From positions 1 through 7,896 of the forward strand of contig BNWE01000063.1 in the NCBI GenBank assembly GCA_025998595.1: DNA of 7,896 nucleotides, in the 5' to 3' direction. Position numbers and translations under genes: made by a program. The DNA comes from Alphaproteobacteria bacterium. Its GTDB lineage: Bacteria > Pseudomonadota > Alphaproteobacteria > UBA3830. The notes under the pieces were generated by a model. That model saw only the letters and a program-made list of their open reading frames with translations. It did no database searches and had not been told where the DNA came from. This document shows, in pieces, positions 1 to 6,974 of the stretch. How positions within the stretch are numbered: position 1 is the stretch's first letter; each line of letters starts with the position of its first letter.

Positions 1-125
1 TTAGGGAAATTGAAAATAAACTTAACAATCGACCACGGAAAGTGTTAAACTTCAAAACACCTCGAGAGGTCTTTGTGGCAAATCGGATTGTTTCGCCACT
101 TGATGCACTTCGTTTCTGAATGGGC
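1..125 (+). mobile_element. Right end of an IS30-family insertion sequence (partial)
   Basis: The window opens inside an IS30-type element, identified by the transposase C-terminus it encodes. In many IS30 members the right inverted repeat overlaps the last codons of the transposase gene and runs a few bases past the stop. The segment at about 103-125, containing GATGCACTTCG and TGAATGGGCG, is in the right place and looks like such an end. The exact boundary is a guess, because the left end is outside the window and cannot be compared. No target duplication can be assigned. Confidence 0.5.
3..119 (+). CDS. IS30-family transposase, C-terminal fragment (5' end outside window)
   Basis: This frame is open from the window edge and ends at TGA 117-119, giving 38 residues. 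It reads REIENKLNNRPRKVLNFKTP followed by REVFVANRIVSPLDALRF. The block LNNRPRKxLxFKTPxEVF is the hallmark of the IS30 DDE transposase C-terminus, just after the catalytic Glu helix, and these proteins commonly end in a short ALxx tail as here. The DNA-binding domain and the three catalytic acidic residues lie upstream of the window, so intactness cannot be judged. The gene points towards murE and ends 232 bases before it, so read-through from the element into the wall operon is possible. The family call is firm; whether the copy is functional is unknown. Confidence 0.82.
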   Translation, partial: REIENKLNNRPRKVLNFKTPREVFVANRIVSPLDALRF

Positions 126-280
126 GACACTCATATCAAACGACATACCAAAATTCAGAGTACGAGCTCTCCTTTCGACGGTGATTAAGTATACCATAGC
201 AAAAAACACAATCAAGAGTTGTATTTTTTCCTGAGTGCTGCAAAAAAGAGAATATTGTACATACATTTTTCATATTAATG

Positions 281-309
281 TTGCTTTCATAAATTACTTC
301 TGGAATATT
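281..309 (+). promoter_or_regulatory. Candidate sigma-70 type promoter for the murE operon
   Basis: TTGCTT at 281-286 and AATATT at 304-309 are separated by 17 bases, in the spacing of a -35/-10 pair, and would give a leader of roughly 35 bases before murE. Both hexamers deviate from consensus and the area is AT-rich, so chance matches are easy. No other pair in 120-340 is clearly better. Confidence 0.22.
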
Positions 310-340
310 TTAATGCGTATCCAAGGATTATACAGCTACT

Positions 341-345
341 AGGAG
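341..345 (+). promoter_or_regulatory. Ribosome binding site of murE (decides the GTG start)
   Basis: AGGAG lies 6 bases upstream of GTG 352-354. The murE frame has a stop (TAG 340-342) just upstream, and the next in-frame ATG is about 80 codons downstream, beyond the conserved N-terminal domain. GTG 352 is therefore the only sensible start. An ATG at 350-352 in another frame is closed at once by TGA 353-355. Confidence 0.75.
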
Positions 346-351
346 ATTTAT

Positions 352-1962
352 GTGAAAAAAATATCGGAAATTATTAGTTTCGAGCTTCCGGATGAGATAA
401 AATGCTTGGAAGTGTCAGGAATATGTGATGACTCAAGAAAAGCCTCGGAAGGATGTCTGTTCGTTGCAATAGATGGCTCCCTGGATGACGGAAAGAAGTA
501 CGTGGACGACGCCATTGCTCGTGGAGCCAAATACATCGTGTTAAACGGTGAAGAAAATCACGCTATGCAAAACGATTCTGGCATAACATATATATATGTA
601 AAGGATTCTCGATGTGAATTGTCTCATATTGCATCTAGGCTTTTTCCAAACGATTTAGATTATGTTGTGGCAATCACCGGAACAAATGGAAAATCATCCA
701 CCGTTGATATTGTGCGTCAGATTTGGACGGAGTGTGGTCGTAGATCCGCTAGTATCGGAACGTTGGGCGTCCAACATGACGTTAGATCAGATAATTATAA
801 AACGCATGCACAGCAAGCACCTGGATTCCTACGCCCCTCCGGGGCTCTGAATGACGGTGGGGTTAGTGTTTCTCGTCATCCAGAGGAGCGTAGCGACGTA
901 GGGATCCAGCTGAATAAAATCCAAAATCCCAATTTAATTGCACACACAACCACGCCAGATCCGATTCAATTGCACAAAATTTTGCATGATCTGAGTGGTG
1001 ATGGCGTGAAGAATGTTGCACTTGAAGCGTCCAGTCACGGCATATGTCAGCATAGGTTGGACGATGTTGCCTTTAACGTATGTGCTTTTACGAATTTCAC
1101 TCAGGATCATCTGGATTATCACGGAACAATGGAAGATTACTGGAAGGCAAAAGAGAGACTGTTTTCCGAAATCGCCGGAGAAAACACAGTATTTGTGGTA
1201 AATGCCGATTATGAATATTCGAAGAAAATATTAGAAATTGCGGCGGCCAGAAATATAAAATGCATAACATATGGATGTAAATCAGATGACATAAAAGTTC
1301 TTCTTACAACGACTTCTGAGACTCGTACATTCATGGGAGTTTCATTTTTTGGAAAGCAACTTCATATTTCGATGCCGATATACGGTTTGTTTCAGGTGTA
1401 TAACGCTTTATGTGCGGCTGCAATATGTTACCTAACTGGCATTCCAATCCTTGACATAAGAGATGCTCTAGAAAACATACAGCCAATTTGTGGAAGGATG
1501 GAGTTGGTGAGAAAATACAATGGAGCGAGTGTGTTTCTTGACTATGCTCACACTCCAGATGCTTTAAAAAATGCAATTGAATCCGTAAGACGTCACTTAC
1601 AAAATGAGAAAAGTAGAGTTATAACGGTGTTTGGATGCGGTGGAGATCGAGATCGAGAAAAGCGGAAATTAATGGGAGAAGTTGCAGCACAATTTTCAGA
1701 TTTTACTTTTGTTACGGATGATAATCCACGCAACGAAGATCCTGCTACCATTAGAAAAATGATAATGGAAGGATTTAGTGGAAACGACAATAAAGTCATA
1801 GAGGTTCCAAGTGGACGCAAAAACGCCATAGAAGTAGCGATGGAATTCGCGTCCAAAGGAGATTCTGTGCTTATAGCAGGAAAAGGCCACGAAAACTATC
1901 AGCAATTGGCCAATGAAATGGTATACTTCAGCGATAGAGAAGTTATTTTAAATAAGGCATAA
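352..1962 (+). CDS. murE: UDP-MurNAc-L-Ala-D-Glu:meso-diaminopimelate ligase MurE, with in-frame insertion
   Basis: This cytoplasmic Mur ligase adds meso-DAP to UDP-MurNAc-L-Ala-D-Glu using ATP. The N-terminal substrate domain (about 20-65) has the DDSRKASEGCLFVAIDG signature. The ATP loop is GTNGKSS at 110-116. The UDP-sugar-binding TTPDP is at 200-204, EASSHG at 225-230 and TQDHLDYHG at 250-258. YWKAK at 263-267 supplies K267 as the probable carbamylated lysine. The C-terminal domain has CGRMEL at 380, DYAHTPD at 397-403, GCGGDRD at 428-434, DNPR at 457-460 and GKGHE at 510-514. DNPR is the marker of DAP-adding rather than Lys-adding MurE. The start is GTG. At 536 residues it is about 40 longer than usual, and the excess lies between residues 140 and 199, where a palindromic repeat is inserted in frame. 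All catalytic motifs are intact, so it is probably functional. It ends two bases before murF. Confidence 0.96.
   Translation: MKKISEIISFELPDEIKCLEVSGICDDSRKASEGCLFVAIDGSLDDGKKYVDDAIARGAKYIVLNGEENHAMQNDSGITYIYVKDSRCELSHIASRLFPNDLDYVVAITGTNGKSSTVDIVRQIWTECGRRSASIGTLGVQHDVRSDNYKTHAQQAPGFLRPSGALNDGGVSVSRHPEERSDVGIQLNKIQNPNLIAHTTTPDPIQLHKILHDLSGDGVKNVALEASSHGICQHRLDDVAFNVCAFTNFTQDHLDYHGTMEDYWKAKERLFSEIAGENTVFVVNADYEYSKKILEIAAARNIKCITYGCKSDDIKVLLTTTSETRTFMGVSFFGKQLHISMPIYGLFQVYNALCAAAICYLTGIPILDIRDALENIQPICGRMELVRKYNGASVFLDYAHTPDALKNAIESVRRHLQNEKSRVITVFGCGGDRDREKRKLMGEVAAQFSDFTFVTDDNPRNEDPATIRKMIMEGFSGNDNKVIEVPSGRKNAIEVAMEFASKGDSVLIAGKGHENYQQLANEMVYFSDREVILNKA
807..944 (+). repeat. TGCACA direct repeats bounding a 132-base in-frame insertion in murE
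   Basis: TGCACA occurs at 807-812 and again at 939-944, a distance of 132 bases or exactly 44 codons. Deleting one copy plus the intervening DNA gives NYKTHAHTTTPDP, which restores ordinary MurE spacing before TTPDP and an ordinary length of 492 residues. The palindrome at 821-909 lies inside, with 8 bases to its left and 29 AT-rich bases to its right. The repeat could be a target-site duplication or a deletion scar. A six-base match can arise by chance, so this is inference supported by the restored spacing. Confidence 0.45.
821..909 (+). repeat. 89-base imperfect palindromic element inside murE (RPE-like)
   Basis: The outer arms CTGGATTCCTACG (821-833) and CGTAGGGATCCAG (897-909) pair at 12 of 13 positions. 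The inner arms CTCTGAATGACG (845-856) and CGTCATCCAGAG (874-885) pair at 11 of 12. An 11-base poorly paired segment separates them on each side, and the loop is 17 bases (857-873). By my count 53 of 89 bases are G or C, well above the surrounding DNA. It is translated as murE residues 157-186, including SRHPEERSDVGIQ. I recall peptides of this type as scattered repeats in several alphaproteobacterial genomes, and Rickettsia palindromic elements are known to insert in frame in genes in this way. The exact family name is not claimed. Confidence 0.8.
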
Positions 1963-1964
1963 TA

Positions 1965-3353
1965 ATGAAGGAAGTTTTTTCTAGAGAACAGTTATCGAGC
2001 ATTTTTAATCAAGATATTAGGTATGGCATCTGCGACATATGCGTCAATTCGAAAAACGCAAAAGACGGAGATCTGTTTATCGCTCTGGAGGGTGAAAACA
2101 CAGACGGCCATAATTTCATAAAAGACGCGCTCTCCAATGGAGCCGTCTTGGCTGTATCGCAACGCGATATCGAACCGGCGAATAGAATCGTTATGGTAGA
2201 ATCGTCCTACGAAGCGCTTTTGAAATTGGCCAAGTACAATCTATCCAGAACCAATGCGCAATACATAGGCGTTACGGGAAGTGTAGGAAAAACCACGACG
2301 CGGGATATGATATATCATCTGTTGGTAAATTCCCAGGAATCATCGAATGCATACGTATCCCGGAAGAATTTCAATGGCCAAATAGGTCTTCCGATTTGTG
2401 CCACTCTTATGCCTCCGGAAACAAAAGTCGGCGTTTTCGAGATGGGCATGAGCGAGTCCGGCGAAATCAGGAAGCTTATTGATATAGTCAGTCCTGATAT
2501 ATCAGTTATAACTAACGTATGCGAGACACATCTAGAGTATTTCGATTCGGTGTTTGATATAGCAAAAGCAAAATCCGAGATTTTCGAAACAGCAAAACCA
2601 CAAAAGGCAGCAATAATTCCCAATGATTTGCCTTATACGGATTTCTTGGTAAGAAAGGCTCATCAATACGATGCAGAAGACGTTTTCACTTTTGGGGCCG
2701 AGAATAAGTCAGATGCACGAATGCTGTCTTACGATTTTATCTACGATATTATCCGAGTAAAAGCTGAAATATTTGGTCAAGACATCACCTATGATTTGCG
2801 CTGCAACAATATTTCTTGTGTAATGAACAGCTTGGCAGCACTGCTTACGGTTCACGTGAAATCGGGATATTCATCGAATGTTTTAGCGGAATCCATGGAG
2901 ACATTTATGGCTCCTGCGGGACGTGGGGAAGCATTCTATATCAATAGTCATGATGTGATTATTGTGGATGACTCCTATAACGCGTGTCCGACATCAATGA
3001 GATCGGCAATCATATCGCTGTCGAAGTACAAAAACAGGAGAAAAATTGTCGTTATCGGAGATATGCTGGAGTTGGGGCCGGATTCCGTTCGCTTTCACGA
3101 AAATATTGCTCCCACGATAGATAAATTTGACGTCGATAAGGTTTTTGCCTGCGGAAAACTGTCGAAGTGTCTCTTTGATAATATTCTGGAGGAAAAGAAA
3201 GGATGCTGGTGCGAAAACTCTACAGAACTTGCTGAGAAGGTGGTCGAGAATATCGCTGATGGCGACTGCGTTTTGATAAAAGGATCAAATTCAATGAAAA
3301 TGAAATACATCGTTGATTTTATAAAAAAGCACTTCAATAAAATCGCCGCATAA
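1965..3353 (+). CDS. murF: UDP-MurNAc-tripeptide:D-Ala-D-Ala ligase MurF
   Basis: MurF adds the D-Ala-D-Ala dipeptide to UDP-MurNAc-tripeptide with ATP in the cytoplasm, completing the pentapeptide precursor. The N-terminal domain has VNSKNAKDGDLFIALEGE with DGHNF. The ATP loop GVTGSVGKTTT is at about 102-112, followed by EMGMSESGEI (159-168) and the conserved ETHLEYF with H189. The C-terminal domain has DDSYNACP at 335-342 and GDMLELG at 365-371, both typical of MurF. Its 462 residues match the family. The start is ATG, two bases after the murE stop, with AAGG at 1954-1957 inside the end of murE as a likely ribosome binding site, which suggests translational coupling. One oddity is Cys341, where the motif normally reads YNAN. 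Otherwise it is a standard, intact enzyme. Confidence 0.96.
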   Translation: MKEVFSREQLSSIFNQDIRYGICDICVNSKNAKDGDLFIALEGENTDGHNFIKDALSNGAVLAVSQRDIEPANRIVMVESSYEALLKLAKYNLSRTNAQYIGVTGSVGKTTTRDMIYHLLVNSQESSNAYVSRKNFNGQIGLPICATLMPPETKVGVFEMGMSESGEIRKLIDIVSPDISVITNVCETHLEYFDSVFDIAKAKSEIFETAKPQKAAIIPNDLPYTDFLVRKAHQYDAEDVFTFGAENKSDARMLSYDFIYDIIRVKAEIFGQDITYDLRCNNISCVMNSLAALLTVHVKSGYSSNVLAESMETFMAPAGRGEAFYINSHDVIIVDDSYNACPTSMRSAIISLSKYKNRRKIVVIGDMLELGPDSVRFHENIAPTIDKFDVDKVFACGKLSKCLFDNILEEKKGCWCENSTELAEKVVENIADGDCVLIKGSNSMKMKYIVDFIKKHFNKIAA

Positions 3354-3365
3354 GGTAAACAACAG

Positions 3366-4442
3366 ATGTTTTATAATTTTATTTTTCCGGCGCTGAATTT
3401 TATATCTGGAATGAATCTTTTGCGTTACATTACGTTTCGAACGATGTGCGCATTGCTTACATCTCTATTGATTAGTTTTTTCCTGTATCCGAAATTCATA
3501 AAAAAGTTTAGATACGCGCAGCCCATAAGAAACGATGGTCCACAATCGCACATAGTGAAAAAACAGGGAATTCCCACGATGGGTGGAGCGATTATGATTG
3601 TCAGCTCCATAGTCTCCTCAATACTCTGGGGAGACCTCACTAACAAATACATGTTACTGTTGATGATATTAACATTCTGCTATGCATTTTTGGGATTTAT
3701 GGATGATTTCCTGAAAGTAAGGAGAAAAAATACTGATGGAGTCGCCGGGAAAAAAAAATTGCTGTTCCAGATATTGGTTGCCTTTGCTTTTTCGTATCTA
3801 GTTGAATCACTGCGGTCTCCGGACATAGTTGGCCATCTTACTTTTCCGTTTTTTAAGAATTTTGCGATAGTAAATGCTCCTTTTCTTCTGATATTTACGA
3901 CATTTGTAATTGTCGGGAGCTCCAATGCCGTCAACTTGACCGATGGACTAGATGGCCTTGCGACGTTTCCTTCGATGTTAACAGCGCTGTGTCTGGGAAT
4001 AATCAGTTATCTGGTGGGGCATTTTGTGTTCGCCAATTATCTTCAGATAATCTATGTGCAATCGGTCGGAGAACTGTGTATTTTTTGCGGAGCGCTCATT
4101 GGATCATGCCTGGGATTTTTGTGGTACAATGCTCCTCCGGCTCAGATATTTATGGGAGATACCGGATCGTTAGCCATAGGTGGCGCTCTTGGCGGCATAA
4201 GCGTCATAGTAAAGCATGAATTTGTGCTTGCAATCATAGGAGGGCTGTTTGTTATGGAAGCAATGTCTGTTATGATACAGATTGCGTACTTTAAACTGAC
4301 CGGAAGAAGGATATTCCTAATGGCTCCTATCCACCATCATTTTGAGAAAAAAGGATGGCATGAGTCTACGGTCGTTGTTAGGTTTTGGATTATTTCTCTT
4401 GTTCTTGCATTAATTGGACTAGCGACGTTGAAGATAAGATGA
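3366..4442 (+). CDS. mraY: Phospho-N-acetylmuramoyl-pentapeptide-transferase MraY
   Basis: MraY is the inner-membrane enzyme that transfers phospho-MurNAc-pentapeptide to undecaprenyl phosphate, giving lipid I and UMP. Its 358 residues are highly hydrophobic, consistent with the family's ten membrane segments. Visible motifs are GIPTMGG in the first cytoplasmic loop, the Mg2+ and lipid-phosphate motif MDDFLK (D113, D114), NAVNLTDGLDGL at 187-198, MGDTGS with D265 (263-268), and APIHHHFEKKGW with the triple His at 323-325. All match active MraY. The N-terminus FISGMNLLRYITFRT resembles alphaproteobacterial MraY. The gap after murF is 12 bases and TAAGG at 3351-3355 serves as a weak ribosome binding site. 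The stop TGA overlaps the murD start as ATGA, so the two are probably translationally coupled. Confidence 0.97.
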   Translation: MFYNFIFPALNFISGMNLLRYITFRTMCALLTSLLISFFLYPKFIKKFRYAQPIRNDGPQSHIVKKQGIPTMGGAIMIVSSIVSSILWGDLTNKYMLLLMILTFCYAFLGFMDDFLKVRRKNTDGVAGKKKLLFQILVAFAFSYLVESLRSPDIVGHLTFPFFKNFAIVNAPFLLIFTTFVIVGSSNAVNLTDGLDGLATFPSMLTALCLGIISYLVGHFVFANYLQIIYVQSVGELCIFCGALIGSCLGFLWYNAPPAQIFMGDTGSLAIGGALGGISVIVKHEFVLAIIGGLFVMEAMSVMIQIAYFKLTGRRIFLMAPIHHHFEKKGWHESTVVVRFWIISLVLALIGLATLKIR

Positions 4443-5842
4443 TTTTATTAGACTCCTATAAAAATAAGCGTGTCGGAGTGATTGGTCTCGGTAAGACTGG
4501 ACGGTCTGTTATTGATTCGCTTCAGGAATCCGGGGCAATTGTCGGCGTATATGACGACTATGGCTTGGATGATTCGAAGTATATGAATTTGGCATTGAAT
4601 CTACTCTATTCTCGCGAAAGTGACCTGTTTTCAGACGATTGGAAAACACTCGATTGCATGGTGGTGAGTCCCGGTATTCATTTGCTTTGGCCCGAGAGAC
4701 ATCCGGCGGTACGATTTGCCGCGAAAAATTGCATACCGATCATCAATGATGTGGATATGTTTCAGCAGAACGTATCCTCCAAGAACATATGCATCACAGG
4801 AACAAACGGAAAATCCACAGTTACAGCACTCATTGGACACGTACTTGAGGTTTCCGGACGAAGATCCTCCGTTGGTGGAAATCTGGGACTTCCTATATTA
4901 TCGTCTCCGGCTGGTAACGATTTCTATGTTTTTGAGCTGTCTTCGTACCAATTGGAATCCTGCAATCATTTGGGATTTGATACATCTATCTTGCTAAATA
5001 TTACTCCGGACCATGTTACCCGTCACGGAGGTATGCGGGGATACATCACGGCAAAACAGAAGATTTTTGCGAATTTTCATCGGGGATCAAATGCCATAAT
5101 AGGAGTTGATGACGAGCATTGTAGCCGCATAAGAGATTTTTTAATTAGCATTAATCATCATAATGTGATTCCCATATCCGGTAAATTTGTGCCAGATTGC
5201 GGCGTTGGTTGGTACATGGGCGATCTCGTCGATAACAGAAAAGGCCATAGTATTTTCGTCTGCAAAGATAGTGAAATACTTGAGGGCGTTCACAATCGCC
5301 AGAATATAGCGGCGGCCTATGCGGCGTGTACTCTAAACGGAATCAGTAGGCAAGAATTCTGTGACGGACTGCTTTCGTTCAAAGGACTTCCCCATCGTCA
5401 GGAGTTGGTGACGGCCCTCAACGGTGTAAAATATGTAAACGATAGCAAAGCCACCAATGTTAAATCCGCCGAGCAGGCTCTCATGCGTTTCAATAATATA
5501 ATATGGATACTGGGTGGAGTTCCAAAGGAAGAAGGCGTAGAAAAGTTAACCGATTACTTTCGTAAAGTGAAATACGCGTTTCTCATAGGGGAGGCGGCAA
5601 ACGATTGGTATAAAATCATGCGATCCCACAAAGTGAAATGCGAAGTGTCGAGATCTTTGGAAATGTCTGTGAGTAACGCATATAAAATGTGCAAGCTGAT
5701 GGAAGTTGACGTTGTGCTTCTATCTCCCGCCTGTGCAAGTTTCGATCAGTTCAAAAATTTCGAAGAACGCGGAGATGCCTTTAGAAAATTCGTACAGGAA
5801 ATAGAATATAAATTAAACAACTCCAAAAGCCATAAGTCATAG
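4439..5842 (+). CDS. murD: UDP-MurNAc-L-alanine:D-glutamate ligase MurD
   Basis: MurD adds D-glutamate to UDP-MurNAc-L-Ala in the cytoplasm, the step before MurE. The N-terminal Rossmann-like domain shows GVIGLGKTG at 13-21 and VVSPGI. The central ATPase domain has GTNGKST at 121-127, FELSSYQLE, and NITPDHVTRHG ending at 197. K206 in ITAKQKIF is the probable carbamylated lysine. The C-terminal domain has GLPHRQE, NDSKATN, WILGG and the MurD signature LLSPACASFDQFKNFEERG starting at 427. With the ATG at 4439 the protein has 467 residues, normal for the family. The frame stays open upstream to an ATG at 4385, but that would add 18 residues that lie over mraY and precede the natural N-terminus. 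The ATGA overlap start is preferred. The stop lies 10 bases before ftsW. Confidence 0.96.
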   Translation: MILLDSYKNKRVGVIGLGKTGRSVIDSLQESGAIVGVYDDYGLDDSKYMNLALNLLYSRESDLFSDDWKTLDCMVVSPGIHLLWPERHPAVRFAAKNCIPIINDVDMFQQNVSSKNICITGTNGKSTVTALIGHVLEVSGRRSSVGGNLGLPILSSPAGNDFYVFELSSYQLESCNHLGFDTSILLNITPDHVTRHGGMRGYITAKQKIFANFHRGSNAIIGVDDEHCSRIRDFLISINHHNVIPISGKFVPDCGVGWYMGDLVDNRKGHSIFVCKDSEILEGVHNRQNIAAAYAACTLNGISRQEFCDGLLSFKGLPHRQELVTALNGVKYVNDSKATNVKSAEQALMRFNNIIWILGGVPKEEGVEKLTDYFRKVKYAFLIGEAANDWYKIMRSHKVKCEVSRSLEMSVSNAYKMCKLMEVDVVLLSPACASFDQFKNFEERGDAFRKFVQEIEYKLNNSKSHKS

Positions 5843-5852
5843 AGAGTAACTA

Positions 5853-6974
5853 ATGTTTTCTTTTTCTAGAACAGATAGTGGAATTCTCGGAACCTGGTGG
5901 TGGACAGTTGATCGCGTTATGCTCTTTTCTTTTATGGTAATAATTGCCATAGGAATACTAATGGCGGTATCTGCTACTCCCATGGTCGCCAACCACTTGG
6001 GAGTTGAAAGATTTTATTTTTTCAAGAGACACCTGTTATACATAACGCCATCTTTGCTAATTATATTTCTGGTATCCACATTTGATAATTCTGCCGTAAA
6101 AAAACTAGCGCTATCTCTGTTTATTGTATCTATTCTTCTGACAGCGTTAACTCTTTTTATGGGAACCGAAATAAAAGGCGCCAGAAGATGGATATCCCTA
6201 GGTGGATTTTCCCTACAGCCATCTGAATTTTCCAAACCGGCGTTGACGGTTCTAACAGCCTGGATGTTTGCGGAGGAACGAAAGAACAAAGAATTTTGCG
6301 GAAGAATCATAGCGTCGTTTTTTCTGCTCATTAACGTTTTTCTTCTGCTGCTACAGCCGGACATAGGCATGATTGTGGTTACGGTTGCCGTTTGGTTTGG
6401 TCAGCTGTTTCTAAACGGTCTTTCCATTGCATTGGTATTGGCGGTAATTGTTTTTTCCGTATGTGGATTTATATTGGCATACCTATTTATTCCACACGTA
6501 ACGACCAGAGTCGATAAGTTTTTGGATCCGTCCATTGGAGATCACTATCAGATAAATCGATCGCTTGAAGCGTTTGCAAATGGAGGAGTATTTGGAGTTG
6601 GGCCTGGAGAAGGCGTCATAAAAAAGCATCTGCCAGACGCCCATGCAGACTTTGTATTTGCAGTTTTGGGAGAGGAATTTGGATTTTTCTTCTGCGCATT
6701 TGTCGTAGCTCTCATATGTTTCGTTGTGGTATATGGAATGATCCGTGTTCTAAAGGGAAATGATCTCTTCCAAATATTTGCTTCGGTTGGACTGCTATCA
6801 CAATTTGGACTGCAGTCTTTCATAAACATTGCTTCCGCACTTCATTTTATTCCGACGAAGGGAATGACGCTACCGTTCATGAGCTACGGAGGATCGTCCA
6901 TGTTGGCCGTAAGCGTTTTAGTAGGGATGATATTGGCTCTTGGAAAACGCAAAAACATTCATTATGAGGAATAA
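5853..6974 (+). CDS. ftsW: Septal peptidoglycan glycosyltransferase FtsW (SEDS family)
   Basis: FtsW is the SEDS-family polymerase that joins lipid II into glycan strands at the division septum, working with the transpeptidase FtsI. The protein has 373 residues and roughly ten hydrophobic segments, with a short cytoplasmic N-terminus. Family motifs are RRWISLGGFSLQPSEF at 111-126, LLQPDIGM, the periplasmic loop sequence LPDAHADFVFAVLGEEFGF from 260 with D266 as the likely catalytic Asp, and the C-terminal PFMSYGGSS at 341-349. RodA shares the fold, but the position within a mur cluster and the AHADF/GEE sequence favour FtsW. GAGAG at about 5842-5846 precedes the ATG. The last codons contain GAGGA (6966-6970), the ribosome binding site of the next gene. 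Confidence 0.93.
   Translation: MFSFSRTDSGILGTWWWTVDRVMLFSFMVIIAIGILMAVSATPMVANHLGVERFYFFKRHLLYITPSLLIIFLVSTFDNSAVKKLALSLFIVSILLTALTLFMGTEIKGARRWISLGGFSLQPSEFSKPALTVLTAWMFAEERKNKEFCGRIIASFFLLINVFLLLLQPDIGMIVVTVAVWFGQLFLNGLSIALVLAVIVFSVCGFILAYLFIPHVTTRVDKFLDPSIGDHYQINRSLEAFANGGVFGVGPGEGVIKKHLPDAHADFVFAVLGEEFGFFFCAFVVALICFVVVYGMIRVLKGNDLFQIFASVGLLSQFGLQSFINIASALHFIPTKGMTLPFMSYGGSSMLAVSVLVGMILALGKRKNIHYEE

Larger units (their letters stand above)
120..351. other. Intergenic region between the IS30 end and murE
   Basis: This AT-rich stretch carries stops in all frames. Its longest + strand open frame (103-231, 42 codons) overlaps the transposase end and resembles nothing I know. No C-terminus of ftsI, the usual gene before murE, is recognisable. 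The region should hold the operon promoter and murE ribosome binding site. No tRNA, no convincing terminator hairpin and no CRISPR-like repeats are visible. Confidence 0.6.

Noticed and set aside
103..231. Plus-strand 42-codon frame starting at ATG 103
   Set aside because: It starts inside the transposase gene without a ribosome binding site and resembles no known protein or ftsI tail.
45..266. Minus-strand open frame of 73 codons near the left edge
   Set aside because: It lies antisense over the IS30 transposase end and the intergenic region, has no recognisable domain or ribosome binding site, and is better explained as a shadow.
352..1962. murE as a pseudogene disrupted by the palindromic insertion
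   Set aside because: The frame stays open through the insert and every ligase motif before and after it is intact.
2315..2623. Minus-strand 102-codon open frame inside murF
   Set aside because: The murF frame carries all family motifs here, so the antisense frame is a by-product of its codons.
3989..4219. Plus-strand 76-codon frame inside mraY
   Set aside because: It is out of frame over the conserved MGDTGS region of mraY, with no start signal or homology.
4385..4438. Upstream ATG giving murD an 18-residue N-terminal extension
   Set aside because: The extension lies over mraY, has no family counterpart, and the ATGA overlap start at 4439 gives the normal MurD N-terminus.
6014..6370. Minus-strand 118-codon open frame inside ftsW
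   Set aside because: It is antisense to a clearly coding membrane protein gene and its composition does not resemble a known protein.
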